From Henricia sp. BOLD:AAB3569 (taxonomy: Eukaryota; Echinodermata; Asteroidea; Spinulosida; Echinasteridae), in the NCBI GenBank assembly GCA_037783545.1, contig JBBELK010000326.1:806001-870000 (forward strand): a stretch of DNA of 64,000 nucleotides, given 5' to 3'. Position 1 is the first letter of the stretch, and each line of letters opens with the position of its first letter. The notes under the pieces were generated by a model, which was not told the origin of the DNA, did no database searches, and worked only from the letters and a program-made list of their open reading frames with translations. The position numbers and the translations under genes were made by a program. Shown here piece by piece: positions 1 through 9,639 of this stretch.

Positions 1-1185
1 TTCAAAGTCTGCGTAAATTACAAACGGAGTCGGCATTTTATGCTGAGTGTTTTTAAATTTGATGACGTCTCTTCTACGATTGTATCTATCCAATTCCGTA
101 GATGGCATGACTATTCTGCTAGCCTTTTGTTTAACGCCGCGGCAATCAATCGTATGCTTGTCTAATATAATCTGACTACTAAAATGCTGCAGACATCGAG
201 GACAAACGGGTTTCTTTTGTTTATGTTTAGTCTCGCTGAATAGTAGTTTATTCAGATTTTTGATCCAGCAGTAATGATTTTTATCGCCGTCTGAGTATAG
301 CATGAGGTTAATGACCTCACCCGACTCGCTTTGCGTAATGTATAGCGGGTATATGCCATTCTTTTCGTCGTAACCAAACACGTTAATGTTTAAATCGTTT
401 TGTTTTTCAATCTTTGAGATTTGATTTATCGGCGTTGGGAAAATTATACCCCTAAAATTTAGTCCGTCGTCTTTTTTATAAATTGCCGTTCTAGCGTACT
501 TTATTTCATACGTCGGTTCAGTCATTATAGCATTTTCTACTTTATCTTTAAATTTTCCTAGAGCCGCCCTCAAAGACCAGCGTATACACTCGTCGTCGAC
601 GTTTTTTACGTTGACGACGGCCTTTTTATTGTTTATGTAGTCTAGTAATTCTATGTAAGAGCTACCCCTGATTGGCTTGTATTCCGTAAAGTTTATGTAC
701 AGAGTGTTTAGCTTAAACACGGACCACCCGCTTTTTTCCGTCTGAAATTCTTCTAGTTTTACCTTTAGATTTTCTATAGTACTATTTAACGCTGGGCTAA
801 TGTCGCCGTTATTTAAAACGAGTTCATTTCTCGTGCGGAATGTGATTTCTTTTTCTTCAATTCCCCCCTGCGAGTTTAATTTTCTTAGAGTTACGCGTAA
901 TCCCAACTGAAAATTGTAATTTGGTTTGGTCCGTATCATTTCAAGCATTTTACCGAAAATTTTATTTTTGTTGTATTTGAAGAAATTGACGTAATCTAAA
1001 TTCTCGCGACCAATTTTTATTTCATAATTTTGAATCACGTTGGCAAAGCGTTGAGGCACTATCCCCCCAAAATCGATTGGCTTTATGACCCCGCTGTATA
1101 TAGGTCGCCAATAATTTCTTATCGACTCTAAATAATCGCCCTTTGTGTACTTGTTATTTTTACCAGTGGCGTCAACCTTATTCAT
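1..1185 (-). CDS. Protein-primed family B DNA polymerase, N-terminal part (Polinton/adintovirus-like), runs off window
   Basis: The minus strand is open for 395 codons from the ATG at 1185 to the window edge with no stop, so this is the amino-terminal third or so of a longer protein. The layout fits the DNA polymerases of Polinton/Maverick-type elements: a lysine- and tyrosine-rich start, a central block with INVFGYDEKNGIYPLYI, a zinc-finger-like cluster (C328, C331, H344, C348), and the exonuclease I motif YADFE at the very end (D393, E395). In that family the enzyme replicates linear element DNA with a terminal-protein primer. The ATG overlaps the stop of the upstream small ORF by four bases (ATGA), a compact arrangement typical of viruses. 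It lies antisense to the host methyltransferase gene. No disruption is visible, unlike the other Polinton pieces in the window. The catalytic polymerase domain is outside the window. Confidence 0.85.
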   Translation of the reverse strand, partial: MNKVDATGKNNKYTKGDYLESIRNYWRPIYSGVIKPIDFGGIVPQRFANVIQNYEIKIGRENLDYVNFFKYNKNKIFGKMLEMIRTKPNYNFQLGLRVTLRKLNSQGGIEEKEITFRTRNELVLNNGDISPALNSTIENLKVKLEEFQTEKSGWSVFKLNTLYINFTEYKPIRGSSYIELLDYINNKKAVVNVKNVDDECIRWSLRAALGKFKDKVENAIMTEPTYEIKYARTAIYKKDDGLNFRGIIFPTPINQISKIEKQNDLNINVFGYDEKNGIYPLYITQSESGEVINLMLYSDGDKNHYCWIKNLNKLLFSETKHKQKKPVCPRCLQHFSSQIILDKHTIDCRGVKQKASRIVMPSTELDRYNRRRDVIKFKNTQHKMPTPFVIYADFE

Positions 1186-1391
1186 GTTATACTTAGCAGA
1201 CTCTGTTTAGTTTGTCCTCTAATATTTTTAAATTCATCAGCATATCGCTTGACCGTTTTTATTAGTTGTCTTCTCGTTCCAATTTTCTCACCGGCGGTAA
1301 TTACCGCCGGTAGATTTTCGTCGCTAATAAATTTGGCGAGTCGTTTTTTGTTCCATCCAGAATATCCCGTCGGCTTGTGACCAGTTGCCAT
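1182..1391 (-). CDS. Small SAP-like ORF upstream of the Polinton polymerase
   Basis: A 69-residue ORF that starts with MATGHKPTGYSGWNKKRLAK and ends with TGA overlapping the polymerase ATG. The helix-turn pattern (W-x-K-x-x-L-x-x-F-I, then a basic RRQLIKTVKRYAD stretch) looks like a small SAP-type nucleic-acid-binding fold; this is inferred from the pattern and was not tested by a search. The four-base overlap and shared strand suggest co-expression with the polymerase. The ATG follows directly on a TATATATAAAT run. It could instead be an uncharacterised element-specific protein. Confidence 0.55.
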   Translation of the reverse strand: MATGHKPTGYSGWNKKRLAKFISDENLPAVITAGEKIGTRRQLIKTVKRYADEFKNIRGQTKQSLLSIT

Positions 1392-1402
1392 ATTTATATA
1401 TA
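1392..1402 (-). promoter_or_regulatory. TATA-like motif abutting the small Polinton ORF
   Basis: TATATATAAAT lies immediately 5' of the ATG at 1391 on the minus strand with no spacer. Similar TATA words precede the fossil capsid gene (43461-43469) and the ATPase fragment (42892-42900). With no spacing a TATA box would place initiation inside the ORF, so this may be a core promoter for the polymerase gene or simply AT-rich sequence. Confidence 0.35.
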
Positions 1403-1663
1403 GTAATTATAATTTTAAATAAGTTTTTTAAAAATGTCATTTTTCTTTGAGACCATTTTGAAATACCAACACCGGCCAAAAATGTGTGGATAAAAGTGCA
1501 GTTCCTGCGACGGCGATGAAAACCAGCGGCCGTTTTCATTTTTGTCGCAGAAGCCTCCATTTACATACTACTCCTTGTATGAGCTTCCGAGTTGACATAT
1601 CCCTCCAAATAGTGTGCTTCCTGCACCTCTAGCGTCATTTGTACATGTACTTGTTCTGTTCAG

Positions 1664-1920
1664 ATTTCTCTCTGCCTGTTGGGACTCGGACGGATCCCCC
1701 AGTCCTTTCTACCAACACGCAGCTCAGCCATGAATCTGGTAATTGCCTGGTATCCAAACTGGAGGAGGAGTACAGCAGACTGAATAGAAATCTGCCGATC
1801 CAGCTGGCCGAGATCTGCCATCAGGCTCTCGTTGAACGAGGAAGCAAACTCGACACTGGTCTGGATGTGCAGTGTGGCTGTGGCAAGCTCAGTTTCCACA
1901 TGACCAAATTCATGAAAAAG
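1664..1920 (+). CDS. OvoA-C-terminal-like methyltransferase, exon A (motif I)
   Basis: Host exon bounded by an acceptor (TTCTGTTCAG at 1654-1663) and a donor (AAG|GTACAT). It is 257 nt and begins in phase so that one base comes from an upstream exon outside the window or unrecognised. It encodes about 85 residues, including NLPIQLAEICHQALVERG followed by the SAM-binding motif I, LDVQCGCGKLSF. The order CAEIC-like helix, motif I, then V-x-G-x-D-x-S/C in the next exon is that of the methyltransferase domain at the C-terminus of OvoA, which in the ovothiol pathway methylates the imidazole of mercaptohistidine. Oddity: the first glycine of motif I (usual D-x-G-C-G) is glutamine. No OvoA sulfoxide-synthase exons are visible, so it may be a stand-alone paralogue. 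Confidence 0.7.
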
Positions 1921-2763
1921 GTACATGTAATTGGAACAAGCCAAGCATCATAAATACATTTTTCACATTTTCAAAAGCTTGTGTTTCTGAATTACATTTC
2001 CTCGTGCAGACGAGGGCCTTTCTTTATCCACTACATCAGAATCGGAAAATTGGCTGTAATCAATTAGCCGTAATAAATTAGTCGTAACCAATTAAACATT
2101 TCAGTTACATGTATTTCAAGTTTTTGTTACGAAATCAATTCAAATATCGTAGCCGGGAATTTCCAAAATTCTTATAGGGGAGATATTTCTTTATTGTTGT
2201 ATATTATATAAGACTGGCCTAACACACTTTTAATCCCACTAAAACTCACTGTGGTGGACTTTTCCCAAAATGATTGGAGAGCCACTGTCACACATGTCTG
2301 TCTCGTTCGCCATCTTAGAATGATATCAAGTCTACATGTATTTTTTGGCCAGCCTTTTAACTTTTTAACTGTTAGTTGTTAGAGAAAATCTTGAGTTGTC
2401 TGTATACATAGTAGTTTTAACCTATAACATTATACTGCTTTACTGACTCGAAATGTAATCCAACAATGAAAAATAATGTACAAAATGTTATACATTTAAA
2501 TGTACTTCTAAATGTTAAAGTACAAATATTGCGAACACAGTGCCAAATAAAGCTTATTGACGTTATTTATGCATCACAGGATTGGATGACAACATTGTCA
2601 CCTAAATGTGCGTGCATAAACCTATGAGGCGTAGGCCGAATGACAGTTTTTTTAAATTTATTTTTACAAAATCCAAGAAGAGTTCATGAGTCAGTCTTTC
2701 ATAATTTTTCTTTCAAACGTATCAAGCACACTGAGCGTTGATACTGCTGTTAATTTGGTACAG
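1921..2763. other. Intron A-B, no feature recognised
   Basis: AT-rich sequence with no ORF of interest and no repeat recognised on reading. Confidence 0.5.
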
Positions 2764-2913
2764 GTTCTTGGTATGGACTACTGTGCATCTTTCCTGCAAG
2801 CAGCCGAGTCTATTCAAAACGATTTCTGTTACAAGGCAACGTTGCCCAGTGGGGAAATTCTTACTGCTGAGTTACCACAAGGAACGGACCAATCACGAGT
2901 ACAGTTTAAACAG
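2764..2913 (+). CDS. OvoA-C-terminal-like methyltransferase, exon B
   Basis: Exon of exactly 50 codons between the acceptor TTGGTACAG (ends 2763) and the donor CAG|GTCAGC. It splices in phase 0 to exon A, giving FMKK followed by VLGMDYCASFLQAAESIQ. Here V-L-G-M-D is the strand with the acidic residue (D) that binds the SAM ribose. It ends with ELPQGTDQSRVQFKQ, matching the (D-x-S-R-V-x-F-x-Q) stretch that precedes QGDA in OvoA-type methyltransferases. Intron 842 bp. Supported by junction phase and by family motif order; inferred, not searched. Confidence 0.72.
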
Positions 2914-2954
2914 GTCAGCTGGTTTTAACTCAAATCAAACCCTAACATTGCATT

Positions 2955-4100
2955 TATATTGGCTTTCCGCAGCAGCATCCTGCTGAAAGCCTTTCATACT
3001 GTTCTGATTTGATTTTTTTTTGGCTTTCCGCAGCAGCATCCTGCGGAAAGCCTTTGTTTCTGTTCATATATATATATATATATATATGTATTTTTAGCTG
3101 TTTCGGCAGGCCGAAACAGCTATTGTTTTCGTTCCAGTTTGTAGCTGTTTCGGTAGGCCGAAACAGCTATTGTTTTTGTGTTATTTTTGTTTTCCTTTTT
3201 TTTCTTTATTATTTTTGTTTTCCTTTTTTTTCTTTATTATTTTTGTCACCCCTGTCCTTGGAAAAAACCCATAGACAATACACACGACCTTTCTTAGAAA
3301 GAGTTTACATGCTTCTGCACATCGGATTCCCGTCAAACTTGGCAGATAGTTATATCCCCTGAGGATGTACCACCGTCGCGTGATTTCACAGTCATGTGAC
3401 CAGGTGTCGGATTACAGGCAGTAACAAATCTGTGATTCTCATGTTCAAAATTTTGTAAAAAAATCAACCGTTTGGTCAAAAACATACCTGGCTCGCCGTT
3501 TAAAATAGTAGTAGGTATCTGAATGGAGTCTTTTTTGTTAGTCTCAGGACCCCTTGGGCATTCGAAAATTACCAAAAGTTAAGCCGTCACACAACAGCGC
3601 CCTCAAAACGTATTTTGAACAGATGTCTGTGGCGAAGTTTTTGCAAATTGGCCCAAAATTGGTGCATTTGTTCACTGAGGGTCAGTGAACATGCCCATAC
3701 CCTCAAAAGTTTGATGACGTCACCAGGTGTAAAATTACACTCGGTTGAACATGCATTCTTTTAACAGCTATATCTAGAGAACAAAAAGGCCGATGAAGGT
3801 CAAATGTTGTGTTTTAGGTTTGTTGTGACTTGGTCTAATGGATATTAGCAGCACAATTTGCTGACGTAACGATAACGTAATCAAATAAGCGCGTTTGTGC
3901 AGCATACATTAGCCAAAGTCGTTCACTTCCTCTATTGGTCGTATGACCTTGAATCCTAGCAGGGACGTAGACTTGGTCATTAACATAAACATACCAAGTT
4001 ACATTAGTGTGACGTCATTTGTTGATTTGTTATGAATTTTTGAATCTCGCCACCTACAAGAGCATACACACAGTGCAGTATATGAGTGTACATAAGCATG
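2955..4100 (+). mobile_element. Hairpin-tailed repeat, copy 1
   Basis: Begins with four perfect or near-perfect hairpins in two tandem pairs: two with the stem GGCTTTCCGCAG (2960-2992, 3022-3053) and two with the stem AGCTGTTTCGG (3097-3122, 3142-3169). The second pair is followed by the shared tail ATTGTTTT. A (TA)n run separates the pairs and a T-rich duplicated segment follows. The body (about 3250-4100) is AT-rich with words such as AACGTATTTTGAACAG and ATGTCTGTGG. The same body words followed by the same kind of hairpin tail occur inverted at 41300-42440, so this is a dispersed element. No coding capacity seen; class unknown. Confidence 0.6.
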
Positions 4101-5055
4101 CACAATAGGCATAGATCTACACTACCCCCATATCCCATAGACAAAGCACATAGTCTGTCTCGCTGGTCGAAGGGTCACTTGCAAAGCTTGGATCATCATC
4201 AAACCTGGTCACAATAATTATAACTCTAAACATGTGAAACATTCATGAATGAAACAAAACAAATTCATTCGAGTACAAACGGTTACATAACTTATAGTTG
4301 TGATATTCAACTCGTGTTTTGCCAATTACTTTAGCAATGAATTAATGTTAAGAGCATGGTTCAGAGGTTATTTATGCAAATTTTTATGTTTCTATCACAT
4401 ACGTTTCTATAAACATAAGTTTTTGTTTGACTTGGCAAAATTTTCCTGTTTTTTATCAGACTTGCTGCATGTGTACAATGTGTAATACAAAACATTTATG
4501 TGAAAACAAATTTGGAAAAGTACATTGGCTTATGATTTTTATAATTTAAACCCTGGTATGTTTCGGACGTTACACTATGTTTACAATGTCAGCTTTTGTC
4601 TTGTTTATGGCTTTGCATTGGTATCATTAGTCTGTTTCTAGAATATTGTTCAGTGATTGAAAGTGGTTTTCCAGTAGAAAATATTTATTTTTATTTCCAT
4701 AAATACCACTTAAATGTAACGTTTGTGTGCGGATGAGGCACCAAGATTAATGCAAACTCATTCTACAGCTAATTTTCATTGGCGTAGGTAACCCGGGACA
4801 CCAAATTCCTATTCAATATAACGTAACAAATTATGAGCCTTTATGGTCTTTTGTTTCAAATATGCTTCAGTAATCACAGAACAAAATATTCAAGAAATTG
4901 GTGCTGTTCCCTGTAATCACAGGCCACAGTCTATTACTGAGAATTTGTGATCATGAGAGGTGATTTTGTATGCACAGGGTGTCGTTCATAACTACGACAC
5001 CAAACATTTTGGACCCCTAATTTAGGGAATTACCCTATTAGAAAAGATTGCTTGG
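4101..5055. other. Intronic AT-rich DNA, nothing recognised
   Basis: No coding or repeat signal supported on reading. Confidence 0.4.
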
Positions 5056-5059
5056 GCAA

Positions 5060-5130
5060 GACTGAAACCCACAACCTTCTATGCTAGGCACTATGGCAAA
5101 TGTCTCAACCACTCAACCCACATCTTTTGA
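5060..5130 (-). repeat. tRNA-like SINE head fragment
   Basis: On the minus strand, GTTGAGTGGTTGAGAC resembles an A box and GGTTGTGGGTTTCAGTC a decayed B box at tRNA-like spacing. Probably a SINE 5' fragment, not a tRNA gene. Confidence 0.35.
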
Positions 5131-5559
5131 ACATGTCCAATGATTTTAAAAAGTGTGTTAATACTATACTGTTTAGTATATCCTCAAGAACAACTTTCTC
5201 AAGTTGTATCAACTACCAAGGTGAAGAGCACGAAAATTATTTTGTAGAAATAATTTGCTACTACGTCCGTACTGCCCTTTCAGAAGGTCCATCACATTGT
5301 CTTAGAATGTTTATACTTGTTGCACCTTGAAAATTCATAAGAGACTTTGTACCCCTGAATGGTACCTTTTCCTCTTTTGGCTCATGGACTAAACTAAGTA
5401 GTATATTACCATCACAGTCCAAACAGTCCTTCTTTTCATAAATATTTTACAAAGTTTGAATAGCTGATTTTATCAAACATGGCAATTTTGCTTCAACAGT
5501 AAGCATTCAAAATGCGAGTTTAATTAACGTTTGCCTTGGATTTGCCTATTTGACTGTAA

Positions 5560-5700
5560 AGCGGGCCTCCCACTGTGCGATTTTTGCCACGAATTTCCTA
5601 CGAATTGGTACGATTATCGGAGACTGCCTATAGACTCTACACACAATCGTACCCAATCGTAGCTAATTCGTGGCAAAAATCGCACAGTGGGAGGCCCGCT
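5560..5700. mobile_element. Foldback MITE with TAA target duplication
   Basis: 141-bp element with TIRs of more than 35 bp beginning AGCGGGCCTCCCACTG, flanked by TAA at 5557-5559 and 5701-5703. The 3-bp TAA duplication suggests a PIF/Harbinger-type transposase (TWA targets); this is inference. It abuts the next element with a single shared TAA between them. Confidence 0.8.
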
Positions 5701-5703
5701 TAA

Positions 5704-6468
5704 AGCCCCTTTTACACTTACACGAATTCTTGATACGAACCTTTACGATTTTGAATCATGAGCATTCCTAAAGCCAATCGTAAACATGCTTAAAGGATCA
5801 TAAGCTTTCTTGAACGTTTGTAATTATTCGTGTTGGTTGCAGAGTCATTACAACATTTTTGGAATGTTCAGAAATTCCGTGAACGGTCGTATCTTCGCAA
5901 TCGGTCGTGAGAGCTTGTAATAAAGTCGTAATGTGTCTTAACAAGGTCGTAAATAGTCCTAATGCATCGTGAAGGTTCTTAACCAGTCATTCATCACTAT
6001 TTCAATACTAGCTTTTAAGATCTTTTAAGTTTTCTTTACGATTTGATACGAATGTACATGTAATTAATTCACGTGATCATCGTAATTTTCAGGAAACCGC
6101 AAAAGAGAATCGCTTCCAGGTCGCCAAAAATCATAGATTCGCAAGTGATTGTAATAGCATTGCATACCATTGTAATAGTATCGCATACGATTGTAAAATA
6201 TCACAAAAAGTCGTAAAGCAATCAGCATGATACACCGTAAAATGTCGCAATTTGATTGCAAACATGTGCAAAGTGGCGTAGATGTATCGGATTCTCATCA
6301 AAATCACATTGAGGTCGTATGTGGTTGTGACCTGTCGTAACGGAATCGCAGCGTGTTCTTTTCGGTCGTGTCCGTCACGGTAATAACTGATTTCCAGGCA
6401 TTTGTCATTACGATGTAATGCGATTCTTGCGTCGTGTTGACTCATATCGATTCGTATCCAAAGGGGCT
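5704..6468. mobile_element. 765-bp TIR element packed with TCGTA-like motifs, TAA target duplication
   Basis: The left end AGCCCCTTTTACAC and the inverted right end AGCCCCTTTGGATACG are flanked by TAA (5701-5703 and 6469-6471). The interior has almost no ordinary sequence: TCGTA, CGTAA and GTAATA words recur every 10-20 bp. The minus-strand ORF through it is a by-product of that composition. Non-autonomous. Confidence 0.75.
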
Positions 6469-6569
6469 TAAGGCAGCCTCTGCTCCCAAATTGTAGATAT
6501 AAAGCAACATACAATGATATGTAATTTGTATTTTTGTGGCAGTGCACATTATTTTTTGTCTCATCACAG

Positions 6570-6648
6570 TTTACCTGGATCCCCAATGAAATCTTGAACT
6601 TCGACCTCGCCGTACTGCAAGGTGTCGACCGGGTGATTAACAAAAAGG
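6570..6648 (+). CDS. OvoA-C-terminal-like methyltransferase, exon C
   Basis: A 79-nt exon with a strong pyrimidine-rich acceptor (TTTTTTGTCTCATCACAG) and a near-consensus donor (AAGG|GTGAGT). It continues phase 0 from exon B and ends in phase 1. It encodes FTWIPNEILNFDLAVLQGVD then RVINKK, corresponding to the F-D-x-V-L-x-x-x-x-x-D-R-L segment of this methyltransferase family (motif IV region). It is too short to show as an ORF. The preceding 3.7-kb intron carries two foldback elements; the following intron is 22.6 kb. Confidence 0.75.
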
Positions 6649-7637
6649 GTGAGTAATTCATTGTTATTTTATATTCTCTTTTCCCAGCCAAAATTGTATA
6701 TGGTGCGATTTTGGGAAAACAAGCACAGTATTGGAAATATAAAATGTATAAAAAAGTTGTCTTGAGGACTGTCTTTGAATTAATACTGTAGCTTCATATC
6801 CTACATTTCAGCAGGTCATTATTTATTCATATGCAACTCGTATCCAAAATAAAAGCATAATTGGACAATTGTTTCATATTTAGTGGTGAAAAAACAAATA
6901 ATGTGAAAGTTTTCAAAATGTGTACATGTACACATACCTGTACATGTAGACATACAAACATTTGATGTTATGACTCTAGTAGCGCAGTTTTGAACAATTG
7001 ATTAACTAATTGAATGGTACAGAATACATGTACATGTAAAAGAAATAATCAATACGGAATAGCATTATGATACAACTGTGTTTTCAACCATTTCTAACGA
7101 TTAGTGTGCAATGTTGTTATAATGTTTTTTCCCCGTTCTTTACTTCTTGCATCACAGGGGTAAGACATGCTATAACTGGCATTCGTTTCATCCCTGCAAG
7201 TCTAAATGTTAGTTGCTAAATTTAAATAGGGTCTCCTTAAATCTGAATCTAAACGATCACTCTTGCGCACAGTCCCGGGGATGGTGCTTGGTCAAAAGGT
7301 GCTTCAGTGTCATCAGTAGTTTGTCACTCTACTACAAAATCATTTAAAATAATTCTTTTATGAGAATGGAATTATGTACGGGGCCCGTAAAGGGACATGA
7401 GTGAAAAAAAAGTTCCAGAAATATTTACGTTCGAACGAAAATATCTTCGTGCGAACGAAAAATATTTACGTTCGAACGAAAAACATCTGCGTGCGAACGA
7501 AAAATATTTACGTTCGAACGAAAATAATCTTCGTGCGAACCAACAAAAATCTTCGTGCGAACAAAAAAAATATGCGCGTTGGAAAGGTAAGCGCACTGCG
7601 GTCAAAGTTCAACAAATTTAAACTTTGACCCAGTTCG

Positions 7638-7696
7638 ATTTTTCCGCGATAGTGTGAACGCCCCTTAAAAGGGAGTTCACACTATCGTGGAAAAAA
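7638..7696. repeat. Two opposed TIRs abutting on a TAA
   Basis: TTCACACTATCG appears in both orientations around a central TAA (7666-7668), like the ends of two TAA-inserting elements joined head to head on one shared target, or a tiny foldback. It lies inside the 21-bp-repeat element. Confidence 0.5.
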
Positions 7697-8006
7697 TAAT
7701 ACTACCGCGCTGCGCACACCTCCTTGCATAAGGTCCCAAGCGTCGATTTCTCCAAAATAATAGCAAAATCAACTCCGCAACAAGTTTTGTTTGTATAATT
7801 AATGACGTCATTTTTGTTTGGCTTACGTTATTGTGTATAGTCCGTTTTTATTTGTATTGATTTATCAATGTTTTTATTTTGTTAATTTTAATGTTTATAC
7901 ATAATTCCGTTATTTTATCCGGGGAGTGAGTTTTATAATGGGAAAGTTTTGCCTGTCTCACAACCCTAGACTTAGTCTGAAGTTATATAAATAAATAAAT
8001 CAATAA

Positions 8007-8201
8007 ATAAATATGTTCGATACGCAAGGCCGGGTCCGGTTACAAATGTCAATGCAAAATATACTCATTTACTAAAACAAAAATTATAATAGTGACCACG
8101 GTAAAGGGCATTCACGACGGGCAGAATTATGCTTGTCATGGCTGCCCTTTACCGATCCTCATATTTTCGCAATAAGCGATAGGATCGGGAACCAATCTAC
8201 G
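8007..8201. repeat. Half copy of the GGTTCCCG TIR element
   Basis: Matches the right half of the 342-bp nested element at 54289-54630 (shared words GGCTGCCCTTTACCGATCC, TCGCAATAAGCGA, CGGGAACCAATCTAC). A truncated copy. Confidence 0.6.
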
Positions 8202-8679
8202 CGGCCTATCGCGACGCGCAAAACATTTCAAACTGGGTTAAAGTTCAAATTTGTTGAACTTTGAACCCGGTGCGCTTACGTTTCCAACGCGCAGATTGTT
8301 TTCGTTCGCACGCAGATTTTTCTCGTCCGCACGAACTTTTTTGTTCGTTCGCACGAACTTTTTTGTCGTTCGCACGAAAACAATTTTCGTTCGCACGAAG
8401 ATTGTTTTCGTTTGCACGTAAATATTGTTCTTTCGCACGAAGATATTTTTCCTTCGAACGTAAATATTTTTCCTTCGAACGTAAATATTTTTCGTTCGAA
8501 CATAAATCTGTCTCAAACTTTTTTTCACTCATGTCCCTTTACGGGCTCTGTAATTATGCTCTCATTAGATAAAAGAGTACAACAGGTTTTTAGCTAGCTG
8601 AATACTGACACATCAATAGTTATAACCATGACAATAGTGAGCAGAGATTGCTGCTAACCATCCCCGTGTCTGTGGGCTG

Positions 8680-9433
8680 AGCAATAAAATTAGACTTCGA
8701 AGTTGGTTCGTCGAGCAGCTGATCATCCCTGCAAGCCTAAACCAAATCTAATATACTTCTAAACGTAAACCTTTTTGAATGACAAAACTATCTCTTTCAC
8801 TTGGCCAGTGAAGCTCTTTGCTTCATCAACAATTCATAAAAATTGTTCTCGTATAATGTGTTTTTATGTCCTTCCGCATTTTTGTAATATCATGTACATA
8901 CATTGTTATTACCTTGCTTCAGCTTGATTCAGTAGGCTTACGTGTACAGTATACTTCTCAGCAGAGATGCGTGTACATGTAGTGTTGCTTACGTTCACAG
9001 ATTGTCCTCCATTAATTCCCAAAATCCCATCTTGGGCCTGCATGCCCGTAATGCTGTAACCGAACGGACGAACCGAACATAATTTTACCGAACCTGGCAC
9101 TTTTGAACGGAACCGGTCCGAACTGATCATTTCACTCAGTTCGGCTGTTTGGGATTTGTTCACTTTGTATTTTACATATTTTAAATTTAAAACAAAATAT
9201 GAAAGAGAGCTGGCTTTCTGAATGTCGCAAATGCAATGAAAAGACTATCCGTACTTGCAAAAATGTTTTCGTATTTAACTGTCGAACGTCACATGCACTG
9301 TACAAAGAAATGTCCATGCCGACTTAGACCCGATATTTTGGCTCATCGCCTGGCTGACGATTTGCATCATTGCATGACATGATTTTCCTTCCTCCATCCA
9401 CGTGACTTCACGATCGATACATGGACGTCGCTT
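8680..9433. other. Intronic DNA with a decayed palindrome near 9048-9140
   Basis: Includes GTAATGCTGTAAC with CCGAAC repeats, related to the palindrome at 16700-16830. Otherwise nothing recognised. Confidence 0.35.
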
Positions 9434-9604
9434 AATAGACTACTAAAGTGTGACGTCCGTCGCCATGGTAATTGGGTCTAAACATTCGCTGGTAATCTTA
9501 AACGTCCATTGCTAAAGCGCAGGGAAAAGGTTCACTGGTTTTAGTGTATACCCAATAACCATAGCAACACACAAAGGGTGACGTTTTCACTTTAGTACTC
9601 TATT
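9434..9604. mobile_element. MITE with AATAGACTACTAAAGTG ends
   Basis: Inverted ends AATAGACTACTAAAGTG (9434) and CACTTTAGTACTCTATT (9588-9604), with inner matches around CCATGGTAATTGGGT and ACCCAATAACCATAG. The target duplication is unclear. Confidence 0.55.
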
Positions 9605-9639
9605 GGAGTCGATTAAAAATTTCATTGGCTTCATCGTCA

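Larger units (their letters stand above)
7268..8669. mobile_element. TIR element with 21-bp GTTCGAAC repeats in both arms
   Basis: The arms match as inverted repeats from CACAGTCCCGGGGATGG (7268) and its partner at 8652-8669, through TAAAGGGACATGAGTG (7390-7405) and its partner (8531-8546), into arrays of 21-bp units at 7428-7575 and 8297-8510. Units alternate CGTTCGAACG and CGTGCGAACG, each followed by AAAATATTT-like sequence. Long ORFs across the arrays are shadows of the repeat. The outer edges are degenerate and no target duplication was found. Confidence 0.6.

Noticed and set aside
3065..3087. (TA)n run as a promoter
   Set aside because: Simple dinucleotide repeat between hairpins, no gene nearby in the right place.
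6131..6691. 186-codon minus-strand ORF
   Set aside because: Runs through the TCGTA-rich transposon and across a host exon on the other strand; composition artefact.
7158..7219. Possible alternative exon after exon C (reads G-V-R-H-A-I-T-G-I-R-F)
   Set aside because: Phase fits but it ends in a stop within 20 codons, and 29254-29359 fits both phase and family motifs; a related word also recurs at 8727, so it is probably repeat.
7372..8597. ORFs with repeated SNEKYLR or FARRYFS peptides
   Set aside because: Translations of the 21-bp repeats in several frames on both strands.
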